NCBI GenBank assembly: GCA_020024115.1
Contig: JAHHUF010000005.1
Coordinates: 1-40,616 of the forward strand
Origin: Anaerofilum sp.
GTDB lineage: Bacteria; Bacillota; Clostridia; Oscillospirales; Ruminococcaceae
Direction: 5' to 3'
DNA: 40,616 nt
In this document: positions 38,898-40,616 of the stretch, one piece after another
Layout: every line of letters starts with the position of its first letter
How positions within the stretch are numbered: the first letter of the stretch is position 1
Position numbers and translations under genes: made by a program
The notes under the pieces: generated by a model
Databases searched by the model: none
The model's input: the letters and a program-made list of their open reading frames with translations, nothing else
What the model was told of the DNA's origin: nothing

Positions 38898-39641
38898 CTA
38901 TTTAAGTTGGTACAGACACTCCTTCATCCGCCGAACAACAGCAGCATCGGTGTAACTGCGCTGATATTCATCGGCAACAGGCAATCCCATTGGAACACCT
39001 TCACGACGGTACTGCATGGGGCTATCTTCAGTTTTTTTGGCAAAGCCGTGAAACTGCCGAATCCCCTTTTCAAACAAAAGGCGCATATTCTCTGGTGCCA
39101 CACCGCTGCCTGCTAAGATACAGATTCGCCCCTTTGCTTGCTCACAAAGCTGCTCCAACATCTTCGCACCTTGTTGCGCTGTTGCCCGTTGCCCACTGGT
39201 GAGAATGGTGTTTATTCCCAACGAGATGGCATCTTCCATTGCTTGAAAGGGGTCTTGTGTCAAATCAAATGCTCGATGCAGTGTCACATCCAATTGCTCT
39301 GCTGTTTGGATACATTCCGCTAAAAATGGCATATCTAGCCGTCCATCAGGTGTGAGAGCACCAATTACCACACCATTCACACCTAAATTGCGACAATCTT
39401 TAATTTCCTGCAACAGCACACGCTTTTCTGCTTTGGTATAGCAAAAATCACCAAAGCGAGGACGAAGCAAAACATTGACAGGAATCTCAACCATTGAAAG
39501 AACTTCCTTTATCAGTGCCATAGTAGGTGATGTCCCTCCAATGATGAGATTGGAGCACAGTTCCAACCTATCGGCACCTCCAACTTGTACATTTTGGGCA
39601 GATTCCACTGAATCCACGCAAATTTCCAACAGACAGTTCAT
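38898..39641 (-). CDS. cutC: CutC family protein
   Basis: CutC proteins form a TIM barrel first linked to copper tolerance, although a direct copper role is doubted for many bacteria. The 247-residue chain shows the family signs LEICVDSVESAQNVQVGGAD and RLELCSNLIIGGTSPT, then LLRPRFGDFCYT and LHRAFDLTQDP. In Firmicutes it is often found near amino-sugar or PTS genes, as here. ATG after AGGAG. It is upstream of, and co-directional with, the PTS operon, with no clear terminator between. Confidence 0.9.
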   Translation of the reverse strand: MNCLLEICVDSVESAQNVQVGGADRLELCSNLIIGGTSPTMALIKEVLSMVEIPVNVLLRPRFGDFCYTKAEKRVLLQEIKDCRNLGVNGVVIGALTPDGRLDMPFLAECIQTAEQLDVTLHRAFDLTQDPFQAMEDAISLGINTILTSGQRATAQQGAKMLEQLCEQAKGRICILAGSGVAPENMRLLFEKGIRQFHGFAKKTEDSPMQYRREGVPMGLPVADEYQRSYTDAAVVRRMKECLYQLK

Positions 39642-40009
39642 AAAAACACTCCTATTCTAATGGCACAGTTATTCGTACTATTTTATCCGTTTTTGTAATT
39701 CAACAGAATCTATTACAGAAATTTCCACACTGCTGAAAGTGCAGAAAGATTTTCTCTGTAAAACTCACTCAAATTCTCAAAGCACTTGCATAACAAGCCT
39801 TATTCACCATTTCCTTTTTCTTTATTTGAGAACAAACAATACCATTTTTTCAAAAGGTTACTGCCTTTATTTTATATCAAAAGAGTGTGTTTGGCTATCT
39901 TGTTTATTTTAGCGTTCAAGCTGCGGTATAGCAATGTTAAATGCACGCTTTTTTCAATCTCATATGCCTATAATGACACTATCAAATCCGCATAGAAAGG
40001 AGATTGCTA
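39642..40009. other. Spacer between cutC and the LytTR remnant
   Basis: An AT-rich 368-bp spacer. On the plus strand TATAAT (39969-39974) may be a -10 box for the LytTR gene. Two GTT-centred 9-mers (39911-39919 and 39933-39941) are 22 bp apart, the spacing of LytTR sites. An open frame at 39786-39995 has no coding character. Confidence 0.4.
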
Positions 40010-40411
40010 ATGCGTGTAGAAGTTCAGATTGACCCCACACTCCAAGAACCTTGTGCAGTGCTACATCTTTCCAAATTGACACCATCCATTCAAACGGCAA
40101 TCGAGATATTGGAAAAAGAAGGCAGCAGCACAATCATTTCCGTACAGGCAGAGGATAAAATCTTTATCATTCCACCCAAAAGCATCGAAATTATTCGCAC
40201 TGAAGGGCGAGAACTTGCCCTATATGACACAGCTTGCAAACGCTTTGTTGTAAACAAACCTCTTTATGAATTGGAGTAATTGTTGGGCAAGGATTTCATC
40301 CGCATTTCAAAGTCTGCTTTGGTTCATTTGATTCACCTCCATTTATTTATAATGGAAGAATACCTATCTTTGAACAAGAATGACATCTCTTATTTGGAGA
40401 ATTTAGGTTGA
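40010..40411 (+). pseudogene. Broken LytTR-domain regulator
   Basis: The gene starts at ATG after AAAGGAG and encodes 89 residues (MRVEVQIDPTLQEP...) that match the N-terminal half of small stand-alone LytTR regulators. It stops at TAA (40277-40279) where family members have a glutamate after LYELE. The same frame continues after the stop with LLGKDFIRISKSALVHL, the expected continuation of the DNA-binding domain, and then decays, ending at TGA 40409-40411. A GAA to TAA change plus loss of the next part explains this. The usual partner DUF3021 gene is not seen. A short functional peptide is unlikely. Confidence 0.8.
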
Positions 40412-40616
40412 ATTGGTATTTATTTTAACAAATTTCAATTGAGTTTTTTGTTGTCATAAATTATAACATAGTAAAAATAACCTGTAACACTTTTTGCACC
40501 ATCTTTATAAGCATACTTTTTCAGTCCTAAATTCAAAAACAAACAAGCAAAAAGAATCTTCTAAAATTCTTTTTTAAAAATAATTATAAAAATACAGCAT
40601 CGCCCATAAATAGAAA
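40412..40616. other. AT-rich right edge
   Basis: No coding region, RNA gene or terminator that I can support is visible in these last 205 bases. Confidence 0.5.

Noticed and set aside
39786..39995. Open frame of 69 codons before the LytTR remnant
   Set aside because: No ribosome site, low-complexity composition and no recognisable domain.
1..40616. CRISPR arrays, insertion sequences or prophage genes
   Set aside because: No regularly spaced repeats, transposase or phage-type genes were found in the window.

Overview
The window reads as chromosomal DNA of a low-to-moderate GC Gram-positive anaerobe, most likely class Clostridia (perhaps Oscillospiraceae/Ruminococcaceae; the genus cannot be fixed by eye). 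Support: a Firmicute-type S10-spc-alpha gene order with a KOW protein between map and infA, cysteine-containing (C+) forms of S14, S4 and L36, a SigH-like sigma factor, RqcH, strong purine-rich ribosome binding sites and AT-rich spacers.

Region 1 (about 290-16190, all minus strand) is one ribosomal superoperon read right to left: rpsJ-rplC-rplD-rplW-rplB-rpsS-rplV-rpsC-rplP-rpmC-rpsQ-rplN-rplX-rplE-rpsN-rpsH-rplF-rplR-rpsE-rpmD-rplO-secY-adk-map-KOW-infA-rpmJ-rpsM-rpsK-rpsD-rpoA-rplQ, ending in a 17-bp-stem terminator. The leader before rpsJ carries an intrinsic terminator with a competing antiterminator pairing, and the rpsJ-rplC gap holds a three-way-junction RNA with an alternative helix near the rplC ribosome binding site.

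Region 2 (16429-22251) holds ribosome quality control and housekeeping genes: a DUF1858 protein, a fused TrmK-Nif3 protein and RqcH in one minus-strand operon; an S66 LD-carboxypeptidase on the plus strand; a zinc-ribbon protein, a tRNA-like remnant and a SigH-like sigma factor on the minus strand; and a tRNA-Leu(CAA).

Region 3 (22265-30923) holds an amidohydrolase-proC-tetR operon, an ABC-F ATPase with one canonical and one fully degenerate ATP site, a metY-metA pair for methionine synthesis through O-acetylhomoserine, and an AraC regulator.

Region 4 (30921-40616) starts with a Tet(M)/EF-G-like GTPase fused to a YacP/Rae1-type NYN nuclease domain. It continues with a self-contained PTS operon (BglG/LicT antiterminator, EIIA, EI, HPr, EIICB) behind a RAT antiterminator site, a cutC gene and a broken LytTR regulator. 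The PTS circuit is unusual: HPr has Arg at position 46 in place of the regulatory Ser, and the antiterminator has lost both PRD2 histidines (Gln207, Tyr269) while keeping both in PRD1. Both usual HPr-linked catabolite-control inputs to this operon therefore look removed. Two 17-bp operator-like palindromes lie at and upstream of its promoter.
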